A DNA stretch of 64,000 bases from Bacteroidetes bacterium ADurb.Bin174 (GTDB lineage: Bacteria; Bacteroidota; Bacteroidia; Bacteroidales; Paludibacteraceae): positions 62,001 to 126,000 of the forward strand of contig MWCX01000093.1 in NCBI GenBank assembly GCA_002070265.1. The letters run 5' to 3'. Under the pieces are notes generated by a model. The model saw only the letters and a program-made list of their open reading frames with translations, was not told where the DNA came from and made no database searches. Below are positions 8,939 through 17,798 of this stretch, one piece after another (the stretch's first letter is position 1; each line of letters starts with the position of its first letter). The translations under genes were made by a program, and so were the position numbers.

Positions 8939-9688
8939 TTACTCCAAAAAGAAAACAATTGTGCTCACAACCCGGGCTTTTTGGATATACGGCTCTTGCG
9001 GTATGCTACCGCCTTCCTCATCGTAGTAATACCTTCCCATAATGGAAATTTGTCCTTGTGAAGCTGTTTTGATTTTTCCCAATTTGGCGTGAGAGTCCTG
9101 GGCAAATTGTTCACCTGCAATACGGGCATTTTTGGTGCTTTCAGCAATTAACTGGGGCTTGATGGAGTTTAGTTCCGGAAAAGTGTAATTAACGTACAAA
9201 TCCGATGTCAAATCTTTACTGATCAGGCCCAATCTGATTTGAGAAGCTTCATCTTCAGCATTTTCCACACCCTTGGTTTGAATTTTTAAACTTTGATGAA
9301 CCGTATATCTGTCGATTTTTACTTCTACATCTTGACCATTTCTCCACCTCGTTTCATAGTATCTTTGTCGGTCAGTTACCTCGGGATTGTTGATTTTAAC
9401 GTCAGCATCCTCGTATCCTTTGCTTTTCAGATAAGCCACGATTGCTTTCTTTTTATTTTCCGTTTGTCTGATTAAATCCTGTAAGTAATCACTAGAAAAT
9501 GAAAAACTCAAATTCATGGTGGCAGATTCAGCCTTCATTTCCATTTCAGCCAAACCTTTTACGGTAACAACCCTGTCTTTATCGCTAAAAGTTTTTAATC
9601 CCTTAAAGATAAAAAAACCCAATAGGGAAAGTCCTATTACCAAAGACAAACCAATAATAAATGTCTTAATTTCCTTATTGTTATTCAT
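8939..9688 (-). CDS. SIMPL (DUF541) domain envelope protein
   Basis: A 249-aa protein with one N-terminal membrane segment (about residues 9-30, IIGLSLVIGLSLLGFFIF) and a SIMPL/DUF541 domain from VVTVKGLAEMEMKA onward, including the family pattern of kinetically ordered repeats ending KARVVSTIVFFLE. Relatives are periplasmic, assemble into oligomers, and some are linked to oxidative-stress defence; the biochemical role is not settled. It lies 10 bp upstream of alkA on the same strand, so it may be the first gene of the alkA-ogt transcript. Confidence 0.82.
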   Translation of the reverse strand: MNNNKEIKTFIIGLSLVIGLSLLGFFIFKGLKTFSDKDRVVTVKGLAEMEMKAESATMNLSFSFSSDYLQDLIRQTENKKKAIVAYLKSKGYEDADVKINNPEVTDRQRYYETRWRNGQDVEVKIDRYTVHQSLKIQTKGVENAEDEASQIRLGLISKDLTSDLYVNYTFPELNSIKPQLIAESTKNARIAGEQFAQDSHAKLGKIKTASQGQISIMGRYYYDEEGGSIPQEPYIQKARVVSTIVFFLE

Positions 9689-9911
9689 GTTGATGATTTG
9701 AATGTAATTGTTAGTAATTTGATTATCAAATAGAGAGTTTGTTGTAAAACGATCGTAAAGGTAATGATATTTTAGGAATTATGTATTCATTATCGAATGT
9801 TGATGGTCATACATAAAAAGGGGAGTACCTCATAAACTGTGTAAGTAGTAAAAATGAAGGGTTCAATTTTAGAGTTGGATCCTTTCTGCAAATATAGTCG
9901 AAAGCTTGTTC

Positions 9912-10277
9912 TTATTGTATTCCTAACATCAGGTCAGGAGAAATTTCCAAAATTCGACAGATTTTTCCTGCAATTTTTAGCGTTGGCGTACTTCTTCCTG
10001 TAATATAATCACTGACTCTCGACGTAGATATATTTAATTCTTCGGCAAGTTGTTTTTGTGTCATATTGCGTTCAGCAATGGCATATTTTATCAACTCAGC
10101 AGGTTCAATCGGCTTTACAGGATAATATGTTTCTTCATAATCCGCCACCAAATCCGAAATCATATCTAATTCGATATAATACTTATCATCAGTTGGCGTA
10201 TCATTATTTACCACTTTCAGCAGTTCTTCAATTCTGTCACAAGCGACTTTGTATTGTTTTTCGTTTTTAATTGCCAT
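9912..10277 (-). CDS. higA: HigA-type antitoxin (XRE helix-turn-helix)
   Basis: A 121-aa antitoxin. The N-terminal half (to about residue 55) is helical and acidic, matching HigA proteins that pair with the HigB PF09907-like toxin. An XRE DNA-binding domain follows at about 60-118 (AELIKYAIAERNMTQKQLAEELNIS and SDYITGRSTPTLKIAGKI). It lies 2 bp after the toxin gene, in the reversed toxin-first order usual for higBA. It should neutralize HigB and repress the shared promoter. The following 223-bp stretch (9689-9911) shows nothing I can name. Confidence 0.88.
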   Translation of the reverse strand: MAIKNEKQYKVACDRIEELLKVVNNDTPTDDKYYIELDMISDLVADYEETYYPVKPIEPAELIKYAIAERNMTQKQLAEELNISTSRVSDYITGRSTPTLKIAGKICRILEISPDLMLGIQ

Positions 10278-10279
10278 AA

Positions 10280-10576
10280 TTAAATACTTTTAATGTCGGT
10301 TATTTTATCATATTCGGCATGAGAACCGATAAATCGGATATACACTTTCTTTGATGCAAAAATTACAATGGCTACCAGCCTGTACCTGTTGCCCTTTATA
10401 TTAAAAACAAATCTGTCATTACCAACATAATCTGTACTGTTAAATGTGTTTCTAATATCACCAAAACTTGTCCACTCTGCATTTTTCGTTTTTGAATACC
10501 AATCTCGCAACGGTATTTCTGCATCAGGATACTTTATGCAGAATTTTTTAATAGCAGCAAATGTAACAATTCTCAT
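10280..10576 (-). CDS. higB: HigB-type mRNA interferase toxin
   Basis: A 98-aa toxin of the HigB family. Its pattern is typical: KKFCIKYPDAEIPLRDWYSKTKNAEW, then SFGDIRNTFNSTDYV, then FNIKGNRYRLVAIVIFASKKVYIRFIGSHAEYDKI. Members adopt the RelE fold and cleave mRNA in the ribosome. Tight 2-bp spacing to an adjacent HigA-type gene supports the assignment. The promoter element at 10592-10599 places the transcript start only a few bases before the ATG, so the mRNA may be nearly leaderless. Confidence 0.88.
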   Translation of the reverse strand: MRIVTFAAIKKFCIKYPDAEIPLRDWYSKTKNAEWTSFGDIRNTFNSTDYVGNDRFVFNIKGNRYRLVAIVIFASKKVYIRFIGSHAEYDKITDIKSI

Positions 10577-10591
10577 ACTTTATTCTTTCCA

Positions 10592-10622
10592 CAAAAGTAC
10601 AAACATTATCCTGTATTTCAAA
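10592..10622 (-). promoter_or_regulatory. Promoter of higBA
   Basis: On the minus strand TACTTTTG (10592-10599) matches TAnnTTTG, and a TTTG (10619-10622) lies 19 nt upstream, matching the -33 element and spacing. The predicted start site is about 8-10 nt before the higB ATG. Confidence 0.65.
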
Positions 10623-10670
10623 ATTAAAATCACAAAGAATTTTGAATTTTACGTTTTTAGTTTGATTTTA

Positions 10671-10763
10671 GTGAGTTTAGATGATTATTGGGATACAAAC
10701 CAATTAGAGTTGTTCTTAGCAAAAGAGCCTGACGTTGAATACGAAAGAACTTTAAAGTTTTAA
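10671..10763 (+). pseudogene. Possible gene remnant (30 codons)
   Basis: A short plus-strand frame translates to a strikingly protein-like acidic stretch (LDDYWDTNQLELFLAKEPD, then YERTLKF and a stop). It sits in the 204-bp gap between higB and the macro-like gene and has no promoter or plausible upstream continuation, because the frame further upstream is antisense to higB. It may be the 3' scrap of a gene lost when the toxin-antitoxin pair arrived. It could equally be a chance frame or a tiny gene starting at GTG 10671. Confidence 0.2.
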
Positions 10764-10780
10764 TCAAAAAACAATTCTAT

Positions 10781-11176
10781 CTATTCCTCCATCACTCCAT
10801 AAAACCTTTCCGGCAAGAAAACATTCCCATATTCCTCGCTTAAAGCTGCTTTAAACAAAGGAGCTATTTCCTCTACAGTAAAACCGGCAATGCCACAACC
10901 GATTTCCGTTACCAGAAATTTTAATTCCGGATGAGATTTGGCGAAGGCTAAGAATTCATCTACATAAGGCTTGATGGTGTCAACTCCGCCCTGCATGGTA
11001 GGTATGGCATAAGTTTGTCCCTGTAGTCCTACTCCTTGCCCCCAGACTGCACCCCACTCCATGGCTTTGCGCGCTGCACCGGCACCATGGACGCCGGCGA
11101 GATTACTGCCAAAAACAAAAATTTCATTGGTTGATAAACTGTCTATCCATTTTGGAGATATTCGCTTTGTGTTCAT
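10781..11176 (-). CDS. Conserved macro-like protein of unknown function
   Basis: A 131-aa protein with EIFVFGSNLAGVHGAGAARKA near the N terminus and FLVTEIGCGIAGFTVEEIAPLF near the C terminus. The GAGAA-type loop and the late GCGIAG strand resemble the nucleotide-binding loops of macro domains, although it is shorter. Similar proteins occur in bacteria and phages without an assigned reaction. ADP-ribose or nucleotide binding is inference. It lies 5 bp after folC on the same strand and ends before the higBA gap. Confidence 0.6.
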   Translation of the reverse strand: MNTKRISPKWIDSLSTNEIFVFGSNLAGVHGAGAARKAMEWGAVWGQGVGLQGQTYAIPTMQGGVDTIKPYVDEFLAFAKSHPELKFLVTEIGCGIAGFTVEEIAPLFKAALSEEYGNVFLPERFYGVMEE

Positions 11177-11181
11177 ATTGA

Positions 11182-12492
11182 TTAATTTTCTTGGTATGTA
11201 ATTGAAGTATAAAAATGAAGAGCCTCCCCAACAACAAAATTACTGCCCGTAACCAATACCAAATCCTTTATATCAGCATCTTTTAAAGCAGACTGGACGG
11301 CTTGTTCCACATTGTCATAGGCTTCACCGACCAAACCATAAACCAATGCCTTATCTCTTAATTCCTGGGCTTTAAATGCCCGTTTAGTTTGTGCCTGGGT
11401 AAAGTAGTAATGTGCGTTTTTCGGTAGCAATTGTAAAACACCATGCACATCTTTATCGTTGACCATCCCGATGATGATCCGAAGGTTTTGACAAGATTGC
11501 ACCTGCAATTGATAGACAATAGATTGCATTCCTGCTACATTGTGGGCAGTATCAGCTATTACAGCAGGATTTTTCTGCAAAAACTCCCAGCGACCGCACA
11601 AACCGGTCAGACTGCACACTTTAGCAATACCCGATGCAAGGGCTTCTTCAGGAATGTTGAATGCTGAAGATTGATTAATTATTCGAGCTGCTAAAAAAAC
11701 TGTTGCTAAGTTTTTAAGTTGATATAATCCCAATAATTCAGAACGATAAATGGTTTGCTGATAGCTAAAAAGCATGTTATTCTCTTTATATGCAATAAAT
11801 TTCGGACATGCTATTTCATCTTCTGTAAAAAAGATATCGGTTTGAACTTCAGCAGCTTTATCAATAAAAACCAGTTTGGTTTCAGGTAAGGCTTCTCCAA
11901 TGATCACAGGAACATTGGATTTGATGATGCCGGCTTTTTCAAAGGCAATTTGAGCCAATGTATCACCCAAAAACTCCACATGATCCATTCCTATATTGGT
12001 GATCACACTTAGCAAGGGTTGAATGATATTGGTGCTGTCCAGTCGTCCCCCCAATCCAACTTCCACTATGGCTATATCTACCTTTTGTTCAGCAAAATAG
12101 TTGAATGCCATGGCCATGGTCAGTTCAAAGAAAGAGGGCTGTATTTCATCAATTAGCGACTGATTATCTGCAACAAAGTCAACTACATATTGCTCCTCTA
12201 TCATCTTGCCATTGATGCGGATGCGTTCGCCAAACTCCACCAAATGTGGAGAGGTGTATAAACCCACCTTATATCCTGCTTCCTGCAAAATAGCTGACAG
12301 ATAATGCGATACCGAACCCTTCCCATTGGTGCCGGCTATGTGTATGCCGGGAAATTTTTGATGCGGATTATCCAAGGCCTTCATCAAGCGCAAGGTATTG
12401 TCCAAACCTGGTTTGTATGCCTTACCACCTACTAAATGAAAGGCAGATAGTCGGTTGTAGAGGAAGTCGAGTGTTTCTTTGTAAGTCATCAA
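11182..12492 (-). CDS. folC: Folylpolyglutamate synthase / dihydrofolate synthase
   Basis: FolC adds L-glutamate to dihydropteroate and then to folates, using ATP. The 436-aa protein shows the P-loop HIAGTNGKGSVSHYL (about residues 50-64), the YTSPHLVEFGERIRING block, EVGLGGRLDSTN, and VITNIGMDHVEFLGDTL with the family lysine/GIIK segment after it. The C-terminal domain carries the ADTAHN motif of Mur-ligase-like enzymes. It overlaps the upstream YggS-like gene by 4 bp, and a translated pair is likely. Confidence 0.95.
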   Translation of the reverse strand: MMTYKETLDFLYNRLSAFHLVGGKAYKPGLDNTLRLMKALDNPHQKFPGIHIAGTNGKGSVSHYLSAILQEAGYKVGLYTSPHLVEFGERIRINGKMIEEQYVVDFVADNQSLIDEIQPSFFELTMAMAFNYFAEQKVDIAIVEVGLGGRLDSTNIIQPLLSVITNIGMDHVEFLGDTLAQIAFEKAGIIKSNVPVIIGEALPETKLVFIDKAAEVQTDIFFTEDEIACPKFIAYKENNMLFSYQQTIYRSELLGLYQLKNLATVFLAARIINQSSAFNIPEEALASGIAKVCSLTGLCGRWEFLQKNPAVIADTAHNVAGMQSIVYQLQVQSCQNLRIIIGMVNDKDVHGVLQLLPKNAHYYFTQAQTKRAFKAQELRDKALVYGLVGEAYDNVEQAVQSALKDADIKDLVLVTGSNFVVGEALHFYTSITYQEN

Positions 12493-13157
12493 TATTCCCT
12501 TTCTCCAAATATCAATGTTCCCACCCTGATCATTGTACTACCCTCTTCTATAGCTATTTGATAGTCATCAGACATACCCATGGAGAGTTCTTTGAAATTG
12601 GGGTTATCCGATTGGTAGTTTTGCCTGATGGTATCAAATAGTTTTTTCAAGCTTCTAAATTCCTTTCTCACTTGATTGTGGTCATCGGTAAACGTTGCCA
12701 TTCCCATCAACCCACAGACATTTACATTGGGATATGCTTTTAGAAAATCTGTTTCAAATAAAGTTGTCAATTCATCGGGAGAAAATCCGAATTTCGTTTG
12801 TTCATCAGCTATATGCACCTGTAACAGACAATTCACCACACAATCTGATTTTTGAGCTTGCTTATCAATTGTTTCAAGCAGCTTAATAGAATCCACCCCA
12901 TGGATTAAATCCACCCCCGGGATCAGGTATTTCACCTTGTTGGTCTGCAAATGTCCGATAAAGTGCCAATGTATATCTTGCGGAAGGCGTTCTCGTTTGG
13001 GCAAAAATTCCTGTACCCTACTCTCTCCAAATGTCTTCTCTCCTACATGATAAGCTTCCATGATGAGCTCATCAGAATGGAATTTTGTAACACAGATTAA
13101 CTGCACATTTTCAGGAATTTGGGAACGAATGTTTTGTATGTTTTGTGTAACTGACAT
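12489..13157 (-). CDS. YggS/PLPBP-family pyridoxal phosphate-binding protein
   Basis: A PLP homeostasis protein of the YggS/PROSC family. The PLP lysine lies in LICVTKFHS, followed by GESRVQEFLPKR, the family hallmark WHFIGHLQTNKVKYL, and the phosphate-binding region ELSMGMSDDYQIAIEEGSTMIRVG. I chose the ATG at 13157 (MSVTQNIQNIRSQI), giving about 222 aa; the extra 20 residues upstream are hydrophobic and not like the family. These proteins have no known catalytic turnover and buffer PLP in the cytoplasm. The gene overlaps folC by 4 bp. Confidence 0.9.
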   Translation of the reverse strand: MSVTQNIQNIRSQIPENVQLICVTKFHSDELIMEAYHVGEKTFGESRVQEFLPKRERLPQDIHWHFIGHLQTNKVKYLIPGVDLIHGVDSIKLLETIDKQAQKSDCVVNCLLQVHIADEQTKFGFSPDELTTLFETDFLKAYPNVNVCGLMGMATFTDDHNQVRKEFRSLKKLFDTIRQNYQSDNPNFKELSMGMSDDYQIAIEEGSTMIRVGTLIFGEREY

Positions 13158-13492
13158 GATTATAGTCTTGTTGAATAAATAAAAACTAAGGAAAATACCA
13201 TTTGGGAAGAGAATCAACCTTGAAATGATACCTGCAAATTTACATCATTTTTTTTATTTCAATTTCAACCCTTATTATACTGCTTCATATATTTTAATTG
13301 ATTTATGTGCAAAATAGATTGTTAATCAGCATTTTAGTAAAAAATATACACAATTCAAGTAGTAAAGGTAAAACATTGAAAAATAATATTTACATTTGCA
13401 ATGTTTAGACGTTTTATCCCACATCTAAAGATAATTCATTGAAAATAAAACAATAACTGTATATCTTACGTTTAATTTAAAAATAAAAAAAC
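13158..13492. other. 335-bp intergenic region with one promoter element
   Basis: This AT-rich divergent gap serves the YggS gene (minus) and the first of two envelope paralogs (plus). A TACATTTG at 13391-13398 fits the plus-strand -7 consensus and would give a leader of about 85-90 nt. No open frame, hairpin terminator or repeat is evident. Confidence 0.5.
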
Positions 13493-14023
13493 ATGAGAAG
13501 ATTTCTTTTATTATTTACAGTATTTATTGGTGTTTCTTTAATGTCTATAAACGCACAGAATTATAGAGTCAACAAACACATATATGATTACAGAATGTAT
13601 ATACCGGAGTTCGGAGATGCATACAATCCTACTGTAGCTGGTGTTACTTCTTTTTTTATACCGGGTTTAGGTCAAATGCTTAGCGGAGAAATTGGCAGAG
13701 GAATAGGTTTTTTGGGTGGATCTGTGGCTTCTACTCTTGTCACAACTGTCGGTTGGAATGTGATGAATACCGGACTTTATAGAGAAAACCTGAGTGCAGC
13801 AAGTATGGGACTTGCCTTAACATTAGTCGGTGCAGCCGGAATGTTAGGTGTCACTATTGCATCAACTGTTGATGCGGTGAAAGTCGCAAAAGTCAATAAC
13901 CTCTACGTCAGGGATTATCGAAAATCAAAAGCTCTTCTAGAATTTGCTCCATATATTGGTCAATTTAATGCCGGAAACCAAATAGTTAGACCTGTCGGAA
14001 TGAGTATGTGCATAAGCTTTTAG
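13493..14023 (+). CDS. Exported protein of unknown function, tandem paralog 1
   Basis: A 176-aa protein with a signal peptide (MRRFLLLFTVFIGVSLMSINAQ). After an IYDYRMYIPEFGD stretch it has a hydrophobic glycine-rich part (SFFIPGLGQMLSGEIGRG) and a second hydrophobic segment near 100-125, then a conserved VDAVKVAKVNNLY motif. The C terminus ends in an aromatic-terminated strand (MSMCISF), as outer-membrane or surface proteins often do. Similar small proteins are common in Bacteroidota with no assigned role. It is followed 68 bp later by a close paralog (14092-14595). Confidence 0.6.
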   Translation: MRRFLLLFTVFIGVSLMSINAQNYRVNKHIYDYRMYIPEFGDAYNPTVAGVTSFFIPGLGQMLSGEIGRGIGFLGGSVASTLVTTVGWNVMNTGLYRENLSAASMGLALTLVGAAGMLGVTIASTVDAVKVAKVNNLYVRDYRKSKALLEFAPYIGQFNAGNQIVRPVGMSMCISF

Positions 14024-14091
14024 GGCTTTGGAATATTAAACATTTAAATTCAAATAATAACCACCATATATCTTGTACTTAATTAAAAAAA

Positions 14092-14595
14092 ATGAAAAGA
14101 TTCCTTTTACTATTCACTGTGCTTGTTGGTTTTTCTTTAATGTCTGTAAATGCACAAACTTACAAAATCAACAGACTTAATTACGACTACAGAATGTATG
14201 TACCGGAGTTTGGAGATCCATACGATCCTACTTTGATGGGTGTTTGTTCTTTTTTTATACCGGGTTTAGGTCAAATGATTAGCGGAGAAGTTGGCAGAGG
14301 ATTAAGTTTTTTAGGTGGGTATGTGGCTACAGTGCTTGTCACGGGTTTTAGTACGGTTCTAATAGAGTATGGAGAGCCTTATATTGTAACATTAGTGGGT
14401 TTGGCCGGGGCATTAGGTTTCGCCATTACATCGACCATTGATGCAGTGAAAGTTGCAAAAGTCAATAACCTCTACATCAGGGATTATCGAAAATCAAATG
14501 CTCTTCACTTGGAATTTGCCCCGTATATCGGTCAATTTAATACAGGAAATCAAATAGTTACACCTGTAGGAATGAGTATTTGCATAAGCTTTTAG
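14092..14595 (+). CDS. Exported protein of unknown function, tandem paralog 2
   Basis: A 167-aa paralog of the preceding gene, sharing the signal peptide pattern, RMYxPEFGDxYxPT, FFIPGLGQMxSGExGRG, IDAVKVAKVNNLYIRDYRKS and the APYIGQFN...GMSICISF ending. The main difference is a shorter and divergent middle (about residues 85-105). The pair clearly arose by tandem duplication. The gene ends only 4 bp from the convergent tex stop codon, and no terminator is visible between them. Confidence 0.6.
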   Translation: MKRFLLLFTVLVGFSLMSVNAQTYKINRLNYDYRMYVPEFGDPYDPTLMGVCSFFIPGLGQMISGEVGRGLSFLGGYVATVLVTGFSTVLIEYGEPYIVTLVGLAGALGFAITSTIDAVKVAKVNNLYIRDYRKSNALHLEFAPYIGQFNTGNQIVTPVGMSICISF

Positions 14596-14599
14596 GGCT

Positions 14600-16744
14600 T
14601 TAGGAAAGCAATTGCAGTCCGATTCTTCTTCGCTGTAAATCAACTTCCAATACCTTGACTTTCACGTGTTGATGTAAAGAAACGACTTCGGCAGGATTGG
14701 AAATAAACCTGTCCGCCATTTTGGAAATATGGATCAGTCCATTTTCTTTGATGCCTATATCCACAAATGCTCCGAAATTGGTGATATTGGTTATGATGCC
14801 GGGTAGTTCCATACCGCTTTGTAAATCTTCAATCTGACGGATATTAGCATCAAATTCAAGTACTTGTACCTGTTTACGTGGGTCTCTGCCAGGTTTTTCC
14901 AGTTCCGTCACTATATCCGTCAATGTAGGTAATCCGATTTTATCAGTGATATAAGCCTGTAAATCAATTTGCTGTATCAGCTCTTTGTTGTGGATCAACT
15001 TATCAATCTCGGTATTTAAGTTTTTCGCCATTTGTTCGACTATGGTATAACTTTCCGGGTGTACGGCTGAATTATCCAAGGGATTATCCCCATCCGGAAT
15101 CCGTAAGAAGCCTGCGCACTGTTCAAAGGTCTTATTGCCTAATTTGGGGACTTCCAACAATTCTTTTCTGTTTTTAAATGCACCGTTTTCAGCACGGAAA
15201 TCCACGATGTTTTGTGCCAACTGCGGACCCAATCCGGAAATATAGGTCAGCAAATGCTTGGAAGCCGTATTCAAATTCACCCCTACTTTGTTCACTGCAT
15301 TTTCAACAGTCTGATCCAACGCATTTTTCAGTAAAGTCTGATCTACATCATGCTGGTATTGTCCAACTCCAATGGACTTAGGATCAATTTTCACCAATTC
15401 TGCCAAGGGATCCATCAAGCGGCGACCGATGGAAACCGCACCACGTACCGTTACATCATAATCCGGAAACTCTTCACGTGCAATTTTAGAAGTTGAATAG
15501 ATAGATGCGCCGTTTTCACTGACTACAAATATCTGCACTTTACGGTCGTATCGAATGTTTTGTACAAACCTTTCGGTTTCGCGTCCTGCTGTACCGTTTC
15601 CCACAGCAATGGCTTGAATTTCATAGGCTTCTACTAATTTTTGTATGGTACGAGAAGCTTTGGCATACTCATTTACCGGTGGATGGGGATAAATGGTTTC
15701 ATTGTGTAATAAATTACCTTGTGCATCCAAACAAACCATCTTGCATCCGGTTCGAAAGCCCGGATCTATACCTAATACCCTTTTTTCTCCCAGGGGAGGC
15801 GCCAACAATAACTGCTTGGAGTTTTCCGCAAATACGCGTATGGCTTCTATATCTGCTTTCAACTTGCTTTCTGCAGCAAATTCGTTTTCGATGGAAGGCT
15901 TTAACAAACGTTTGTAAGAATCTTGAACAGCTTTGTGAACCAATTCACCAGAAGGATTATCTGCTTTGACAAAAAAATCGGTCAATCTTTCTATGCATTT
16001 ATCATCATCGGGACTGATATTTACCCTTAAAAAACCTTCAGCCTCTCCCCTACGCATAGCTAAAACCCTATGGGAAGAGCTTCGGGAAAGTTTTTCAGAC
16101 ATATCAAAATAATCACGGTAGTTTTGTGCTTCTTCTTCCTTTCCTTTGATAACTTTGGAACTGATGAAGGATTCATGTTGAAAAATCCTGCGGATGGTAT
16201 TGCGTGCTTTTTCATTTTCACTAATCCATTCGGCAATGATATCGGAAGCACCTTGCAGTGCAGCTTCTTCGCTTTCAATTTTATCTTTTACAAAGGGCTT
16301 GGCAAACTGCAAAACATCACCTGCCTGCTGTTTCATAATCATCTTTGCCAGAGGTTCCAAGCCATTTTCCCTGGCAATTTCAGCACGTGTACGGCGTTTT
16401 GGCTTGTACGGCAAATAAATATCTTCTAACTCGGTGGCATTCCAGCAGTTGTCAATGCGTGTTTTAAGTTCAGGCGTTAATTTCTCTTGTTCTTCTATGC
16501 TCTTGAGAATGGTTTCTTTTCTTTTTTCAATTTCAAGCAATTTTTCATATTGCGTTTTGATGTCACTAACCTGGGTTTCATCCAATTCACCGGTTCTTTC
16601 TTTTCTGTAGCGACTGATAAAGGGGATGGTTGCACCTTCTTGCAGCAATTGCACGGTATTCCTGATTTGCATATTGCTTAATTGCAAAGATTCGGATAGC
16701 AAAGAGACAAAAATGGCGGGAATATGATTATCTGACATGGACAT
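14600..16744 (-). CDS. tex: Tex-type RNA-binding transcription accessory protein
   Basis: A 714-aa cytoplasmic protein of the Tex family, related to eukaryotic Spt6. The order is the N-terminal helical region (GATIPFISRYRKERTGELDE), a YqgF/RNase H-like domain (VLGIDPGFRTGCKMVCLD), a conserved SVGVGQYQHDVDQ-like block (here SIGVGQYQHDVDQ), a helix-hairpin-helix (LLTYISGLGPQLAQNIV) and a C-terminal S1 RNA-binding domain (LPGIITNITNFGAFVDIGI). All parts are present at usual length. Translation may start at Met1 or Met3. holA begins upstream, 23 bp away on the same strand. Confidence 0.95.
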   Translation of the reverse strand: MSMSDNHIPAIFVSLLSESLQLSNMQIRNTVQLLQEGATIPFISRYRKERTGELDETQVSDIKTQYEKLLEIEKRKETILKSIEEQEKLTPELKTRIDNCWNATELEDIYLPYKPKRRTRAEIARENGLEPLAKMIMKQQAGDVLQFAKPFVKDKIESEEAALQGASDIIAEWISENEKARNTIRRIFQHESFISSKVIKGKEEEAQNYRDYFDMSEKLSRSSSHRVLAMRRGEAEGFLRVNISPDDDKCIERLTDFFVKADNPSGELVHKAVQDSYKRLLKPSIENEFAAESKLKADIEAIRVFAENSKQLLLAPPLGEKRVLGIDPGFRTGCKMVCLDAQGNLLHNETIYPHPPVNEYAKASRTIQKLVEAYEIQAIAVGNGTAGRETERFVQNIRYDRKVQIFVVSENGASIYSTSKIAREEFPDYDVTVRGAVSIGRRLMDPLAELVKIDPKSIGVGQYQHDVDQTLLKNALDQTVENAVNKVGVNLNTASKHLLTYISGLGPQLAQNIVDFRAENGAFKNRKELLEVPKLGNKTFEQCAGFLRIPDGDNPLDNSAVHPESYTIVEQMAKNLNTEIDKLIHNKELIQQIDLQAYITDKIGLPTLTDIVTELEKPGRDPRKQVQVLEFDANIRQIEDLQSGMELPGIITNITNFGAFVDIGIKENGLIHISKMADRFISNPAEVVSLHQHVKVKVLEVDLQRRRIGLQLLS

Positions 16745-16767
16745 TATATGTTATTTTAATAATATGA

Positions 16768-17766
16768 TCAGTGTAAAATTTTAAAAACCAATTCTTTAAG
16801 CAGATCTCCATCATCTGCACTTTGATTATCTATACCCTTGGAGCGGGCATCGGTTTCTCGCATATAGCTAATGATGTGCATGGTTTTCATGGCATTGAAA
16901 GTCTTGGCTGCCTTCACATAATTTCGCGCTATAAAGGGATGAATTTTAAATTCGGCTGCAGCACTTTCAACTGTTTTAGAGGGCAAATAATGAAATATCA
17001 TCAAGTTGCTGAAAAAACTGAATAAGGTTGATAAAACCATTTGCATGGGTGGTGCCTTCTTGTTTTCTGCAAGATAATTAATGATTCTGTTGGCTTTCAC
17101 TGCATCTTTTTGTATCAAAGCATCTTGCAATTCAAAAACATTATAATCTTTGCTGATTCCTATATTTTTTTCTATGATTTCCGGGGTAATCGTCTTATTG
17201 TCTTTTTGTTGCGTAATTGCCAATTTATCAATTTCGTTGGCTACTTTACTCAAATCAGTCCCTAAAAAATCAACCAACATCATCAAAGCCTTATCCTCAA
17301 CTATCAAATCTTTGCTCCGGGCATATTTACCAATCCAAGGAGCCATTTCGTAATCGCGCAACTTCTTGGATTCAAAGAGAACACCGGTTTTTTTAAGCTC
17401 ATTGACCCATTTTTGGCGTCCATCAACCTTGCCGTATTTATAACAAATCACCAAAATGGTAGTGGGTGAAACTTGCTTTAAATAAAAAGATAATTTATCC
17501 ATATCCCTGATATGTTGCGCTTCTTTTACAATCAACACATGATAGGGTGACATGACCGGAAACCTTTTAGCTATATTGATAACAGTCGCAATATCCGTAT
17601 CTTTCCCATATACTACAGTCAAATCGAAAGCCTGTTGAGATTCATCCAAAATTTCATTTTGAAAGTAATCCGACAGTAAATCAATGTAATAAGGCTCCTC
17701 TCCCATCAAAAAATAAATGGGAGCATATTTTTTTTGTTTTAAATCACTTAGAATGGAATCGTACAT
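16768..17766 (-). CDS. holA: DNA polymerase III, delta subunit
   Basis: HolA is the clamp-loader subunit that opens the beta clamp. The 332-aa protein starts with the conserved PIYFLMGEEPYYIDLLSDY block, which corresponds to the degenerate P-loop region of delta, then FPVMSPYHVLIVKEAQHI, and LVDFLGTDLSKVANEIDKLAI in the middle helical domain. The C-terminal helical collar includes ADDGDLLKELVFKIL. Sequence conservation in this family is low, but the pattern is diagnostic in Bacteroidota. It precedes tex on the same strand. Confidence 0.92.
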   Translation of the reverse strand: MYDSILSDLKQKKYAPIYFLMGEEPYYIDLLSDYFQNEILDESQQAFDLTVVYGKDTDIATVINIAKRFPVMSPYHVLIVKEAQHIRDMDKLSFYLKQVSPTTILVICYKYGKVDGRQKWVNELKKTGVLFESKKLRDYEMAPWIGKYARSKDLIVEDKALMMLVDFLGTDLSKVANEIDKLAITQQKDNKTITPEIIEKNIGISKDYNVFELQDALIQKDAVKANRIINYLAENKKAPPMQMVLSTLFSFFSNLMIFHYLPSKTVESAAAEFKIHPFIARNYVKAAKTFNAMKTMHIISYMRETDARSKGIDNQSADDGDLLKELVFKILH

Positions 17767-17798
17767 GTAGTAATGGCTTGTTAGACAGGTTGATGAAT

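Noticed and set aside
10446..10763. A 105-codon plus-strand frame as a real gene
   Set aside because: Most of it is antisense to higB, which has clear family motifs; only the last 30 codons lie in the gap and are reported as a possible remnant.
16070..16429. A 119-codon plus-strand frame opposite tex
   Set aside because: tex is intact across this region with all family motifs, so the opposite frame is a shadow.
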